From the NCBI RefSeq assembly GCF_903913935.1, contig NZ_CAIWNH010000097.1, forward strand, positions 1 through 33,865: a stretch of 33,865 nucleotides of DNA, written 5' to 3'. A model generated the notes under the pieces. That model had not been told where the DNA came from, searched no databases, and saw nothing but the letters and a program-made list of their open reading frames with translations. Positions 1 through 10,205 of this stretch are shown piece after piece. This stretch comes from an uncultured Mucilaginibacter sp. Lineage in GTDB: Bacteria; Bacteroidota; Bacteroidia; Sphingobacteriales; Sphingobacteriaceae. Numbering within the stretch: the first letter of the stretch is position 1; each line of letters opens with the position of its first letter. The position numbers and the translations under genes are program-made.

Positions 1-280
1 AAATGTAAAAATAATATTACATCACACTTCTTAAATGCTGTTATTTTTGATAATAGTCAATTATACATTGTTTTTCTTTAAAATATATTTTTTAAATAGC
101 AAATCTCTGTGCTAATCAACATTAATGCAGGGGTATTATTGTCAAAATGCTAATTGTAATGAAACACCTGTTTTAATCATTTTTATTAGGTTAATTTGAA
201 TCCCGGTAATAAAATTACGCTTAGCAAACCTAAGTTTTATTCACCTAAATAAGCGGGCATCTGATAGAAAAAATACATTT
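1..280. other. Upstream intergenic region of the HTCS gene
   Basis: A+T-rich leader with no open frame worth calling. A TTAATTTG stretch at about 191-198 is one base off the Bacteroidota -7 consensus TAnnTTTG, but it lies more than 80 bases from the ATG and is not called as a promoter. Nothing else is recognised. Confidence 0.4.
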
Positions 281-3200
281 ATGAAGTGTAAAATTTTAAC
301 GCTGTTTTTTTTGATGTTGCTGCAGGTTACTTTCCTGAGCGCTCAAAACAACCAGTTTCAATTTTCGCATCTTGATATTAACAACGGTTTATCACATAAC
401 GATGTTACCTGCATATTTAAGGATAACAGGGGTTTTATGTGGTTTGGTACCATTTCGGGGTTAAACCGCTATGATGGGTACAAATTTAAGATATTTAAGC
501 ATTCGGTTAACGATACCACCTCGCTCGATGGTGACTATATTGTAAGTATAAGTGAAGGACCTGGAAATAAACTATGGATTGAAACCCGTAATGGCTTTAA
601 TATCTATGATCCCGCCACGGAAAAGTTTGATCATAATATTACAGGTTATTTGCGGACGATTGGTATCCCTGACAGGTATATGACCACCATCAAAAAGGAT
701 AGGGCCGGAAATTTTTGGTTCCTGCATGTAAACCAGGGGATATTCAAATTTGACCCTGTGAGGCATAAAACTATTCACTTGATGCATGCTGCAGCAGATA
801 AAAAAACGATAGGTTCAAATACAGTATCTGACCTTGGACAGGATTCACAGGGGAATTTGTGGCTGACCTATCGTAATGGCCAATTGGAGAGCATGGACCC
901 CCAAAGCCTGCAAATTACATACCGCTCGCAGGTATTTAATAAATTATCGGCCGAGCAGAATGCATCCTATAAAATATTCATTGATAAAGAGAACTGTATA
1001 TGGGCCTATGTGCCTACCTATTCAGAAGGTGTGTATTTTGTTGATGTAAAAAATGGCATTTTTAAACATATTGATAAAGGGCCCGATAATGCCCATTTAA
1101 ATACCAATGTGGTTTCGAGCGTTATCCAGGATGACAAAGACAGGATCTGGATCGCGACAGACCATGGTGGGGTAAACCTGCTGAATAAGCAGGATTTTAA
1201 AATCCAATACCTGCTCAACCGGGAAGATGATGATAAAACGATCGGCCAAAACAGTATCACCCTGCTTTATCATGACTATACCGGTATTATTTGGGTTGGC
1301 TCGTACAAAAGGGGCGTTGGCTATTATCACGAAAGTATTATCAAATTCCCGTTATACACTCACCACCTTGCCGATCCCTTGTCTGACCCGCACAGCCTGA
1401 GCTTTAGCGACATCAATAGTTTCGCTGAAGATAAAACTGGTAACCTGTGGATTGGCACAAACGGCGGTGGCCTGATCTATTTCGACCGGAAAAACGGAAC
1501 TTTTAAAACTTACCTGCATAATGCAGCTGACAATAATAGCCTGGGTAATAATGTGGTGGTTTATTTGTACATCAGTCACGATCAGAAACTATGGATAGGC
1601 ACCTATTTCGGGGGGCTGGATTGTTTTGATGGACGAAATTTTACCCATTTTAAACATGACGACAAAATACCGGGAAGTATTTCTGACGATCGTGTTTGCT
1701 CAATTGCCGAGGATGATGAGCACCATTTACTGGTGGGTACACTGTCAGCAGGGTTGAATGTTTTCGATAACATAACACAAACATTTTCGCATTATGTATA
1801 TAAATCGGAAGAAAACGCAATCCATTCGAACTATATCAGCAAGATTTTGCTCGACAGGCATAAAAACCTTTGGGTAATAACTTCGTACGGCGTTGATGTT
1901 TTGCTTAAGCGTACACACAAATTTATCCATTACATACACGACGACAAAAATCCCAACAGCCTGATCAATAACAGCACCAATAACGTAATGGAAGACAGTT
2001 ATGGTTTGATATGGATAAGTACACGTGAAGGCTTGAGTGTTTTTGATTATAAAACCGGCCGATTTACCAACATAACCCGGCAGGATGGCCTGCCGGATAA
2101 TACGGTGATCGATCTGCAGGAGTATGATAGAAATAATGTTTGGGTAAGTACGCTGAACGGCATCTCAGATATCAATGTAGACCGGAGTGGAGCGGCCCTT
2201 AAATTTCATTTTACCAATTACGATGAAACGGAAGGCTTGCAGGGGCGTGAGTTTACCGAAAATTCTTCCTTTAAAACACGCGAAGGAGAATTGCTTTTTG
2301 GAGGAGGGAATGGTTTTAATATTTTTAAGCCGTCAAACCTGCATATCAACCAAAATGTTCCAAAACTTGTGTTTACAGATTTTCAGGTATTTAATGAAAG
2401 TGTTAATGTTGGTGAAAAAGTAAATGGAAAGGTGATTTTACCATCGTCGATCACTGGTCTGAAATCGCTAAATTTAAAATACAACGATAATGTATTCTCC
2501 ATAGAATTTGCCGCGCTTAATTATTTCAATCCCGGAAAAGTTAAGTATCAGTATATGATGGAAGGTTTTGACAAAGGGTGGATCAATGCCGATAACAGGA
2601 TCAGGAAAGCCACCTACACAAACCTTGATGCCACAGATTATGTTTTTAAAGTTCGGGCAACAAGTGATGATAACTGGAATAATAGCAGTGTCCAGTCTGT
2701 TAATATCAGTATCCTTCCGCCTTTTTGGAAAACTACGTGGGCATATATTTTGTATGCCATGGCAATAATAGGTGCGCTTCTTTATTTCAGGCAAAGGGCA
2801 ATACAAAAACTAAGGGCACAGTTCTCAATAGAAAAAGAACGCGAAGAAGCGCATCGGATGCATGAGCTTGACCTGATGAAAATCAAGTTCTTCACCAACG
2901 TAAGCCACGAGTTCCGTACCCCCTTGTCATTAATAATGGCGCCGGTAGATAAAATATTAAAGCAGATATCGGAACCCGATATACAGCGTCAACTGATGCT
3001 GGTTAACCGGAATGCAAAACGATTATTAAACCTGGTAAATCAATTACTTGATTTCAGAAAAATGGAATACCAGGAATTAAAGCTCCATGAAAAAAATGGC
3101 GACATTGTGAAGTTCATTAAAGAGCTGTCGTATGCTTTTACAGATATTGCTGATCAGAAAAATATTAAATTCATTTTTGATACCGAGACTGCGTCGTTTT

Positions 3201-4456
3201 ATACCAGCTTTGATTATGATAAAATTGAAAGGATCATATTTAACCTGCTTTCAAATGCCTATAAGTTTACCCCCGAAGGCGGACAGGTAAGCGTATTGCT
3301 TAATTTGATAGATAATGAGGGCGATAACAATAAGGTGTTAGAGATAAGGATTGTTGATACCGGTATTGGAATTGCCGCAGATAAGCGGGACAGAATATTC
3401 GAGCCGTTTTTCCAGAACGATATTCCGGGGTCAATGCTCAACTCTGGCAGCGGGATCGGCCTATCTATTACCAGGGAGTTTGTAAAGCTGCACGGGGGCG
3501 AAATAGCTGTTGAAAGTGAATTTAACGAAGGCAGTTGCTTTACCGTTTTACTTCCGGTACAGCAATTGAATAATAACCTGTTTACCGATACTGAATTGTT
3601 GCTGGATAATTCACTTGATTTTGTGCCGGTTGATGTTCCCAACAAACTTAATGGTTGCCACAAGGAAAATCGCGACTTAAAAAAGCCAACCATTTTACTG
3701 GTTGAAGACAATGAAGATTTCAGGTTTTATATCAAGGACAACTTAAAAGCGTCGTTTAATATCATCGAAGCCGAAAATGGAAAAAAAGGCTGGCAAAAAG
3801 CGTTGGCTCAACACCCCAACCTTATCGTGAGCGATATCAGTATGCCCGAAATGAATGGGATTGACCTTTGCGTAAAACTAAAGAATGATATGCGTACATC
3901 GCATATCCCGGTTATCCTGCTAACTGCCCTGATAGGAGAGGACCAGCAGATAAAAGGCCTGGAGACAGGGGCGACCGATTATTTGACCAAACCATTTAAT
4001 TTCGAGATCCTGCAATCAAAGATCAGGAATATACTGAGCCAGCAGGAATATATGCGAAAAACTTATACCAAGCAAGTTGACGTTTCGCCGACAGAATTGC
4101 AGGTCGACTCTCCTGACGAGCTGTTTATTAAAAAGGTACTGCTTTTAATTGACAATAACATATCGAACCCTAATTTTTCTGTCGAGGAATTGAGCAGTGA
4201 TGTATTTGTAAGTCGTTATACGCTTTATAAAAAAATATTGGCAATGACGGGTAAAACGCCAAACGAACTGGTACGCTCCATGCGCCTTAAAAGAGCCGTC
4301 CAACTGCTGGAGACCGGGCACTTAACCATTTCACAAATTTGCCATAAAGTTGGCTTCAAGAGCCAGAAGTACTTCGTAAAGTCGTTTAAAGCAGAATATA
4401 ATACCATCCCGTCAAAATACCTGGAAAGCATACAGGAAACAGAGATTTTCCAATAA
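281..4456 (+). CDS. Hybrid two-component system regulator (HTCS) of the mannan locus
   Basis: One-protein sensor and transcription factor of the Bacteroidota HTCS class; these sense an oligosaccharide in the periplasm and activate the adjacent susCD genes. Visible order: signal peptide (about 1-21, ending LSAQ), a long periplasmic sensor of Reg_prop beta-propeller repeats (recurring IWIGT/LWIGT-like motifs) to about residue 720, a Y_Y_Y domain (about 733-812), one membrane helix (about 817-838), HisKA with phospho-acceptor His876 in FFTNVSHEFRTPLS, HATPase with NLLSNAYKF, DTGIGI and GSGIGLSI boxes, a receiver domain from about 1137 with acceptor Asp1185 (SDISMPEMNG) and LTKPF, and an AraC-type HTH from about 1285 to the end. 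Full length for the class (1391 aa), with all phospho-acceptor residues present. ATG start directly precedes the signal peptide. It stands upstream of susC on the same strand, so it probably controls 5329-11474; the ligand (perhaps mannobiose or longer) is inferred. Confidence 0.96.
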   Translation: MKCKILTLFFLMLLQVTFLSAQNNQFQFSHLDINNGLSHNDVTCIFKDNRGFMWFGTISGLNRYDGYKFKIFKHSVNDTTSLDGDYIVSISEGPGNKLWIETRNGFNIYDPATEKFDHNITGYLRTIGIPDRYMTTIKKDRAGNFWFLHVNQGIFKFDPVRHKTIHLMHAAADKKTIGSNTVSDLGQDSQGNLWLTYRNGQLESMDPQSLQITYRSQVFNKLSAEQNASYKIFIDKENCIWAYVPTYSEGVYFVDVKNGIFKHIDKGPDNAHLNTNVVSSVIQDDKDRIWIATDHGGVNLLNKQDFKIQYLLNREDDDKTIGQNSITLLYHDYTGIIWVGSYKRGVGYYHESIIKFPLYTHHLADPLSDPHSLSFSDINSFAEDKTGNLWIGTNGGGLIYFDRKNGTFKTYLHNAADNNSLGNNVVVYLYISHDQKLWIGTYFGGLDCFDGRNFTHFKHDDKIPGSISDDRVCSIAEDDEHHLLVGTLSAGLNVFDNITQTFSHYVYKSEENAIHSNYISKILLDRHKNLWVITSYGVDVLLKRTHKFIHYIHDDKNPNSLINNSTNNVMEDSYGLIWISTREGLSVFDYKTGRFTNITRQDGLPDNTVIDLQEYDRNNVWVSTLNGISDINVDRSGAALKFHFTNYDETEGLQGREFTENSSFKTREGELLFGGGNGFNIFKPSNLHINQNVPKLVFTDFQVFNESVNVGEKVNGKVILPSSITGLKSLNLKYNDNVFSIEFAALNYFNPGKVKYQYMMEGFDKGWINADNRIRKATYTNLDATDYVFKVRATSDDNWNNSSVQSVNISILPPFWKTTWAYILYAMAIIGALLYFRQRAIQKLRAQFSIEKEREEAHRMHELDLMKIKFFTNVSHEFRTPLSLIMAPVDKILKQISEPDIQRQLMLVNRNAKRLLNLVNQLLDFRKMEYQELKLHEKNGDIVKFIKELSYAFTDIADQKNIKFIFDTETASFYTSFDYDKIERIIFNLLSNAYKFTPEGGQVSVLLNLIDNEGDNNKVLEIRIVDTGIGIAADKRDRIFEPFFQNDIPGSMLNSGSGIGLSITREFVKLHGGEIAVESEFNEGSCFTVLLPVQQLNNNLFTDTELLLDNSLDFVPVDVPNKLNGCHKENRDLKKPTILLVEDNEDFRFYIKDNLKASFNIIEAENGKKGWQKALAQHPNLIVSDISMPEMNGIDLCVKLKNDMRTSHIPVILLTALIGEDQQIKGLETGATDYLTKPFNFEILQSKIRNILSQQEYMRKTYTKQVDVSPTELQVDSPDELFIKKVLLLIDNNISNPNFSVEELSSDVFVSRYTLYKKILAMTGKTPNELVRSMRLKRAVQLLETGHLTISQICHKVGFKSQKYFVKSFKAEYNTIPSKYLESIQETEIFQ

Positions 4457-4457
4457 T

Positions 4458-4761
4458 CGTAGGGGCGACCCTTGTGGTCGCCCATCTCCGAATAGATACC
4501 TCCATTTTGTGGTCGCCCATCTCCGAATGGATTCCCCCCAATTTTGTGGTCGCCCTTGTCCGGATAATTCCATGTGGCCATCGTCCGGCAACGCAATCTC
4601 TTTATACAACCTTTTCGCGACCGTATCATTACTGCCGTGTTATCGCTTTAGCGCCTTAATAATCGATTGTTTTTGATCATCATTTATAATTCTATATGCT
4701 AATTAATCGGCTCCCACAGAGGGGCATCCAAAGCAGGGCGACCACAAGGGTCGCCCCTACG
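4458..4761. repeat. REP/MITE-like element bounded by perfect 26-bp inverted repeats
   Basis: Positions 4458-4483 are exactly the reverse complement of 4736-4761 (core GGGGCGACC...GGTCGCCC). The element starts two bases after the HTCS stop codon. Inside the left part the unit ttgtggtcgccc recurs at 4472, 4507 and 4544 (periods 35 and 37 bases), the first two copies followed by the same atctccgaat. There is no transposase. By arrangement it resembles non-autonomous palindromic repeats mobilised in trans. A role as a transcription stop between the HTCS gene and susC is possible but not shown. Confidence 0.8.
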
Positions 4762-5328
4762 GTTTATTAACCATGCCGGTAATGCGATGGTGTGGAACGC
4801 TCCATCTCGTTTAATTTATTCTTTTGAAAAGCCGCTACGATTAAACTTCCTGCAACTCATCAAACTGTCAGGGGTTATAGCCTGCAGTCTATGGTACTAT
4901 AATACCACTTTAAAAAGTGTATTAGGCTCGCGATGGGTGCACATTTGTCAATATTCCACCTGTTTTTGATCTTTTATTTGGGGTTTATTGTAATTAATTA
5001 ATTGATAATCATTGTTTTAAACAAGGTTGACATTTGTACCCCCATTTATCCACAACCGGGCTTTTATTAGCATATAATTTTACCCTCACAATAATGAAAA
5101 TTGAACATGCGGCGCGATGCCGATTGTTTAAAAACAAAGCCTAAGTAATAAGTTTATAAATTTTAGTGATAGTTTTTGAAGCGCAGCTCATTGCTTCAAA
5201 ATTACTCCGGCTGCAATTTGATTGATCAAATCAAGTTGCTGGTGGGCTTTAATGTATAACAAAAAAACGGGCCCGGATAGTGCATCAATTAATACACATT
5301 ATAAACCAATTTCAACTAACAAATCATT
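4762..5328. other. Long leader region upstream of susC
   Basis: This non-coding stretch must hold the promoter and probably the HTCS-binding site for the uptake module. No exact TAnnTTTG box is seen; the nearest is TAgtTTTTG at about 5165, with one T too many. A small hairpin (tggta/tacca) lies at 4892-4907. The octamer acatttgt occurs at about 4939 and again at about 5030, too short to call an operator. Two short open frames here have no protein-like character. Confidence 0.4.
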
Positions 5329-8300
5329 ATGGGAAAAATTCTACGAATAGCATTGCTGTTTCTTTCCATGGTAATAAGTGCCGGTGTGATGGCGCAAAAC
5401 CAGGGAACAGTGATCAAAGGTACAGTAACCGATGACAAAGGCGTCACACTTCCGGGCGCAACGGTTACTGTAAAAGGAACGCCATCAAAAGTGGCAACTG
5501 ATGTAAATGGCAAGTATAGCATTCAGGTGCCCCCGGGCGGAAAAATCCTCACGTTTTCATTTATTGGCATGGAATCGCAAAACGTTACCATTGGTGCCAA
5601 AACGGTTATTAATGTGGCATTGCAGTTATCATCAACAGCTTTAACAGACGTGGTGGTAATTGGTTATGGCACACAAAAGAGAGGTGATGTAAATGGCGCT
5701 ATATCTTCGGTTACCGCCAAGGACATCCAGGACCTCCCTCAGCCGTCCGTTGACCAGATGATGCAGGGTAAAGCTGCAGGTGTTACCGTTACCCAAAACT
5801 CAGGTGGGCCGGGTAGTGCAACTTCTGTACACATCCGTGGTATCTCTTCATTTACGGGTAGCGAACCATTGTATGTTATTGACGGGGTGGCCATCCAGGG
5901 TAATTCTCAGTCGGGTGTTCAGCTAACGCGCCCGGGTGGTGGGCAGGAAGAAACGACAGTAAGCCCGCTTGCGCAACTTAACCCGAACGACATTGAATCT
6001 ATTGACGTATTAAAAGACGCATCGGCGACTGCCATTTATGGTAGCCGCGCCGCTAATGGCGTGGTAATTATAACCACAAAAAAGGGTAAAAACGGCACTG
6101 CGAAAATTAACTACGATTTTTACTACGGTATACAATCGCAGGGCAAGTTTTTGGATGTGATGAACTTACCACAGTATGCTACACTTCAAAATTCACTTGC
6201 TGATGACTTCGGCGTAGGTCGCCGGATTGAATTTTCTGCCCCCAGTGTTTTAGGGCCCGGTACAAACTGGCAGAATGCTATTTTTCAAAATGCGCCTGAA
6301 CAAAGCCATACCTTATCAATTTCGGGAGCAAAAGATGGAACAGATTATTATATATCCGGTGGTTATTTCAACCAGGACGGTACCATTTTAGGATTCAAGT
6401 TTAACCGGTACTCATTTCATACTACTGTAAATTCGCAGGTAAAAGAATGGTTTAAAATAGGTACAAGTATTTCGGCAAGCCAAAGCAACGAAAACGTTGG
6501 TGAAGGTAATAGCTCAGGGGTTATTTATAATGCGTTATTATCCGCTCCTGATGCAGCAGTTTATAATGCTGATGGTTCCTATGCAGGTCCTTATACACCA
6601 CCGGGTGGTTTGCCGTATGGCGGCCCAAACCCTGTACAGCAGGCTTTGAATATCACCAATACCCTGCTAAGAAGTAATGTTCAGGGTGATTTGTATGGCG
6701 ATATCAAGTTCAATAAAGATTTGACGTTGCACTCAGATGTAAACGGGAATTTTGACTGGAGCAATGCAAAAACATTCCTCCCGACTTACTCGTATGGTGC
6801 TACCGGGTCAGTTCCGGCGTTTCAGAACCAGCAAGCCGTTTTAAATGAATACAATGCCAGCGATAGTTATTGGAACTGGAACGAGCAGTTGAACTACAAC
6901 CATACGTTTGCTAAGAAACATGTAGTACAGGCAACCTTAGGTCACGAAGTTTGGGAATCAAATTATGACGGGATCCAGGCCGGAACAAAAGGCTTTACCG
7001 CAGGGAATACCTTACAGACGCTAAATTTAGGTACGCAAACTGCTGATAACTTAGGAGAACCCAAAGGGAGCAATTCAATGGAATCATTTTTTGCGCGAGT
7101 GATATATACTTACAATAATAAATACAGCATTTCTGCAACTGATCGCCGCGACCAATCCTCGAACTTTGCGCCTGGTCACCAGGTGGGATATTTCCCGGGG
7201 GCATCCGCATCATGGAGGATCTCTGAAGAGCCATTTATGGCTAAGATCAACGGAGTTGTAAACAATCTTAAGTTAAGGGTTGGTTATGGCACCGTAGGTA
7301 ATTCAAATATCCAGCAATATGCTTACGGTTCAAGGATTACGCCGGTAACTACCGGTTTGGGCACAGGTTTTAGTTTTGCTAATTTCAATAACCCGCTTGT
7401 TACCTGGGAAACTGATATTCAGAAAAATATCGGGCTTGATTTTAGTATTCTTAACAATCGTATCGATGGAACAATTGATGCGTTTGACAAAACATCAAAA
7501 AACTTTCTGTTTCAACAACCACTTCCTGCCTTCCTTGGTGGCGGCGTGGGTGAATATTCAGGTGCTGCCGTTGTACAACCACCTTATGTAAATGCAGGTG
7601 AAATTGAAAATAAAGGCTTTGAGTTTAGCATTACCAGCAGGAACATTATAAACAAAAACTTTAAATGGAGCACAACACTTATCTTCTCTCACTATAATAA
7701 TAAAGTAATCTCGTTAAACGGTTTCCCGGCAATTATCGGATATATTAATTCAGGCGGTGGCGCCATCATCCCGGTTACCTCAACCCAGGTTGGTGGCCCG
7801 GTTGGCGAGTTTTACGGATATAAGATCCAGGGCATCGTTTCTTCAAATGCTCAATTACAGTACCTGTCAACACATCCTCAAAATGTAACCGGTGCACCAT
7901 CTGTTGTATCAAGTGACAGAACTATTGCTAACGGTGTTTGGTTAGGTGACCTTCAATACCAGGGTGAAAATAATAACGGTAATTCTCCGAACAGCCAGTA
8001 TGCATTGGGCAACCCTAATCCTGATTTTACCTATAGTATCACCAACAACTTTACTTACCAGGATTTTGATCTGTCAATATTCCTGACAGGATCATATGGC
8101 GGTAAAGTATTAAACGGGCTTAACTTTCAATTAGAAGCATTGGATGGTTTGTACCAAAATCAATTAGCCGCTGCCGGCAACTACTGGACACCTTCAAACC
8201 CAACGTCAACAATTCCGGCGCCAAGGGCTACCTTTGGTAACAATAACCTTGTGATGTCTGACAGGTTTTTAGAAAGCGCTTCTTTTTTACGGTTACAAAA

Positions 8301-8523
8301 CGTGCGGTTAGGCTATAATTTACCGGCAAAATGGGCAAGGTATATTAAAATGAACCACCTTAAGGTTTATGTAAGCGGGCAGAATTTGTATGTCTTTACT
8401 AAATATAGTGGCTTAGATCCCGAAGTAGGTTCGTTTAATCAAAACCCTACATTAATGAATGTGGATAACGGAAGGTACCCTATCCCGCGTGTAATTACTT
8501 TTGGACTTAACGCAGAATTTTAA
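5329..8523 (+). CDS. SusC/RagA-family TonB-dependent outer-membrane transporter
   Basis: Outer-membrane importer that forms a lidded complex with SusD and takes oligosaccharides into the periplasm with TonB energy. The 1064-aa product has a signal peptide (about 1-23, VMAQ), an N-terminal carboxypeptidase-D-like domain (about 26-103, starting IKGTVTDDKGVTLPGATV), the SusC signature DVVVIGYGTQKRGDVNG at about 107, and a plug domain with MMQGKAAGVTV, EPLYVIDGV and the ASATAIYGSRAANGVVIITTKKG-type motif. The rest is a beta-barrel ending FGLNAEF, a typical aromatic C-terminus. Full length. It begins a three-gene run: susD starts 20 bases after its stop. The substrate, manno-oligosaccharides, is inferred from the linked enzymes. 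Confidence 0.97.
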   Translation: MGKILRIALLFLSMVISAGVMAQNQGTVIKGTVTDDKGVTLPGATVTVKGTPSKVATDVNGKYSIQVPPGGKILTFSFIGMESQNVTIGAKTVINVALQLSSTALTDVVVIGYGTQKRGDVNGAISSVTAKDIQDLPQPSVDQMMQGKAAGVTVTQNSGGPGSATSVHIRGISSFTGSEPLYVIDGVAIQGNSQSGVQLTRPGGGQEETTVSPLAQLNPNDIESIDVLKDASATAIYGSRAANGVVIITTKKGKNGTAKINYDFYYGIQSQGKFLDVMNLPQYATLQNSLADDFGVGRRIEFSAPSVLGPGTNWQNAIFQNAPEQSHTLSISGAKDGTDYYISGGYFNQDGTILGFKFNRYSFHTTVNSQVKEWFKIGTSISASQSNENVGEGNSSGVIYNALLSAPDAAVYNADGSYAGPYTPPGGLPYGGPNPVQQALNITNTLLRSNVQGDLYGDIKFNKDLTLHSDVNGNFDWSNAKTFLPTYSYGATGSVPAFQNQQAVLNEYNASDSYWNWNEQLNYNHTFAKKHVVQATLGHEVWESNYDGIQAGTKGFTAGNTLQTLNLGTQTADNLGEPKGSNSMESFFARVIYTYNNKYSISATDRRDQSSNFAPGHQVGYFPGASASWRISEEPFMAKINGVVNNLKLRVGYGTVGNSNIQQYAYGSRITPVTTGLGTGFSFANFNNPLVTWETDIQKNIGLDFSILNNRIDGTIDAFDKTSKNFLFQQPLPAFLGGGVGEYSGAAVVQPPYVNAGEIENKGFEFSITSRNIINKNFKWSTTLIFSHYNNKVISLNGFPAIIGYINSGGGAIIPVTSTQVGGPVGEFYGYKIQGIVSSNAQLQYLSTHPQNVTGAPSVVSSDRTIANGVWLGDLQYQGENNNGNSPNSQYALGNPNPDFTYSITNNFTYQDFDLSIFLTGSYGGKVLNGLNFQLEALDGLYQNQLAAAGNYWTPSNPTSTIPAPRATFGNNNLVMSDRFLESASFLRLQNVRLGYNLPAKWARYIKMNHLKVYVSGQNLYVFTKYSGLDPEVGSFNQNPTLMNVDNGRYPIPRVITFGLNAEF

Positions 8524-8543
8524 TCACTTAATTTAAAAAAGAA

Positions 8544-10184
8544 ATGAAAAAATATATAAAATATTTAATCGGTATGGGCGCCATCGTTGGTATGGCCACA
8601 ACTGGTTGCAAAAAAGATTTTTTTAACCGGCCGCCCGAAAATGAACCTACAGTAGGCACATATTATCAAACAACGGCCCAGGTGCAGGCAAGTACAAATA
8701 TTCTTTACGCCGCGCCATGGTTTGGTTTTAACGGAAAAGCTTTTTTGGCAACCGGTGAGGTGCTGAGCGGGAATGCCCGTTGTTATGTTGGAGCGGATCC
8801 TGAATTTGGGGCATATGCAAACTATACAGAAGGTAATGCTACTCCGATAGTAACAAGCACATGGAACTCGTTGTTCACGGTTGTGGCGCAGGCAAACGCG
8901 TTGTTAAACAATTTACCCACGGCGGTTCCCGCCTCAGTTCCTTCATCTGTTAAAAACAACGCTTTAGGCGAAGCGCATTTAATGCGTGCTGCCGCTTATT
9001 TTTACCTGGTGCGTATTTTCGGAAACGTTCCGATCATCACAAATCCGACTGCATTTGTTGGCACTTTCCAAACAGTTCCGGCAAACTACGTAACAGATGT
9101 TTACCAGTTTATGATCAACGATTTGCAATTTGCCGAAGCCAATTGTACGCCAGGTGTTGCCAGTACAGGTCATGCGTCCAGCGGCTCGGCATCGGCATTA
9201 TTAGCTAAAGTATATTTATACGAACAGGATTACGCTAACGCCAAAAAAGAAGCTGAAAAAGTGATCAACAGCGGCGAATTTGGCTTACTCGGAATCGATG
9301 TTGCAGGCGTTTCATATAACGATCTGTATAAAACTGCCAATAATAATAATAAAGAATCCATCCTTGCAATGCAATGGTCGTCAAATGCCGGGTACGGATT
9401 TGGTAGTCAGTTGCAATCAGTAATCGCCTTAAACTCAACGATCACCGGCACCGGCGACGGTTATGGCGAATTAGGGCCAACATTTGATTTACAGAATGCC
9501 TACAAAGCTGCCGGAGATACCATCCGGAGGCATGGAACAATCATGATCCCGGGAGATTATTATCCGGAAATTGATAAAGCGACAGGAGGCTACAAAGTGC
9601 CGCTTAACGCAAGTGCACAGGGAACTGCTGCTGGGCTTAAAAAATATGTAGTGGGTACGCCTGCTGACAATAACGGGTTGACTGCGTTTCAGGCTACGAG
9701 CAATAACACCTATATTATGCGTTATGCTGAAGTGTATTTGATCGAAGCGGAAGCTGTTATGGGGCTGGCTGCAAATCCGGGAGCCGGACACGGTATAGAT
9801 ACCAATTACACTACCTCAGATCCGACAGCATTAAAATATATCAATTTAGTACGCAAAAGAGCAGGCTTAGGGCCCTATGCTGGTTTTACTTACAGGCAGT
9901 TAATAAAAGAAAGACGTCTTGAATTTGCTATTGAGGGCGATTATTGGTACGATTTGCAACGTATAGATGGTTTTAATTCCGCTACGCACCCTGTAGCTGA
10001 AGCTATTGAAGCCTCAACAAACAAGGGTGATTCTTATGGCGCAACGGCACCTAATTATAATAATTACACAATTAACCATACTTATATTGTTCCAACAGAC
10101 GCCCAGTTCATTATTCCGATTCCGGCTACAGACGCAGCAGCTGATCCGAATTTAACAAAGCCCCCTGTTCACTATAAATTTTAA
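8544..10184 (+). CDS. SusD/RagB-family surface glycan-binding lipoprotein
   Basis: Surface lipoprotein that closes over the SusC barrel and binds the incoming oligosaccharide. Signal peptide with lipobox ending TTGC, lipidated at Cys22, mature end CKKDFF. The body is alpha-helical with TPR-like character, with family features such as EAHLMRAAAYFYLVRIFGNVPI, YNDLYKTANNNNKESILAMQ, MRYAEVYLIEAEAV and IKERRLEFAIEGDYWYDLQR, ending in FIIPIPATDAAADPNL (fragments of conserved SusD blocks). Length 546 aa is normal. It lies 20 bases after susC and 21 bases before the next lipoprotein gene, so the three are almost surely cotranscribed. Confidence 0.96.
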   Translation: MKKYIKYLIGMGAIVGMATTGCKKDFFNRPPENEPTVGTYYQTTAQVQASTNILYAAPWFGFNGKAFLATGEVLSGNARCYVGADPEFGAYANYTEGNATPIVTSTWNSLFTVVAQANALLNNLPTAVPASVPSSVKNNALGEAHLMRAAAYFYLVRIFGNVPIITNPTAFVGTFQTVPANYVTDVYQFMINDLQFAEANCTPGVASTGHASSGSASALLAKVYLYEQDYANAKKEAEKVINSGEFGLLGIDVAGVSYNDLYKTANNNNKESILAMQWSSNAGYGFGSQLQSVIALNSTITGTGDGYGELGPTFDLQNAYKAAGDTIRRHGTIMIPGDYYPEIDKATGGYKVPLNASAQGTAAGLKKYVVGTPADNNGLTAFQATSNNTYIMRYAEVYLIEAEAVMGLAANPGAGHGIDTNYTTSDPTALKYINLVRKRAGLGPYAGFTYRQLIKERRLEFAIEGDYWYDLQRIDGFNSATHPVAEAIEASTNKGDSYGATAPNYNNYTINHTYIVPTDAQFIIPIPATDAAADPNLTKPPVHYKF

Positions 10185-10205
10185 TTAACAATTAAATATA
10201 TTAAA

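Noticed and set aside
4458-4761. CRISPR-like array because of regularly spaced ttgtggtcgccc units
   Set aside because: Only three direct units of 12 bases with partly repeated spacers and no cas genes; fits a palindromic repeat element better.
4474-4969. Short plus-strand frames (61 aa at 4474, 60 aa at 4787)
   Set aside because: The first lies wholly in the repeat element and reads its repeated units; the second has no start signal, domain or signal peptide.
4939-5040. Direct repeat acatttgt as HTCS binding site
   Set aside because: Eight bases in A+T-rich DNA, 90 bases apart, can arise by chance; no symmetry or extension.
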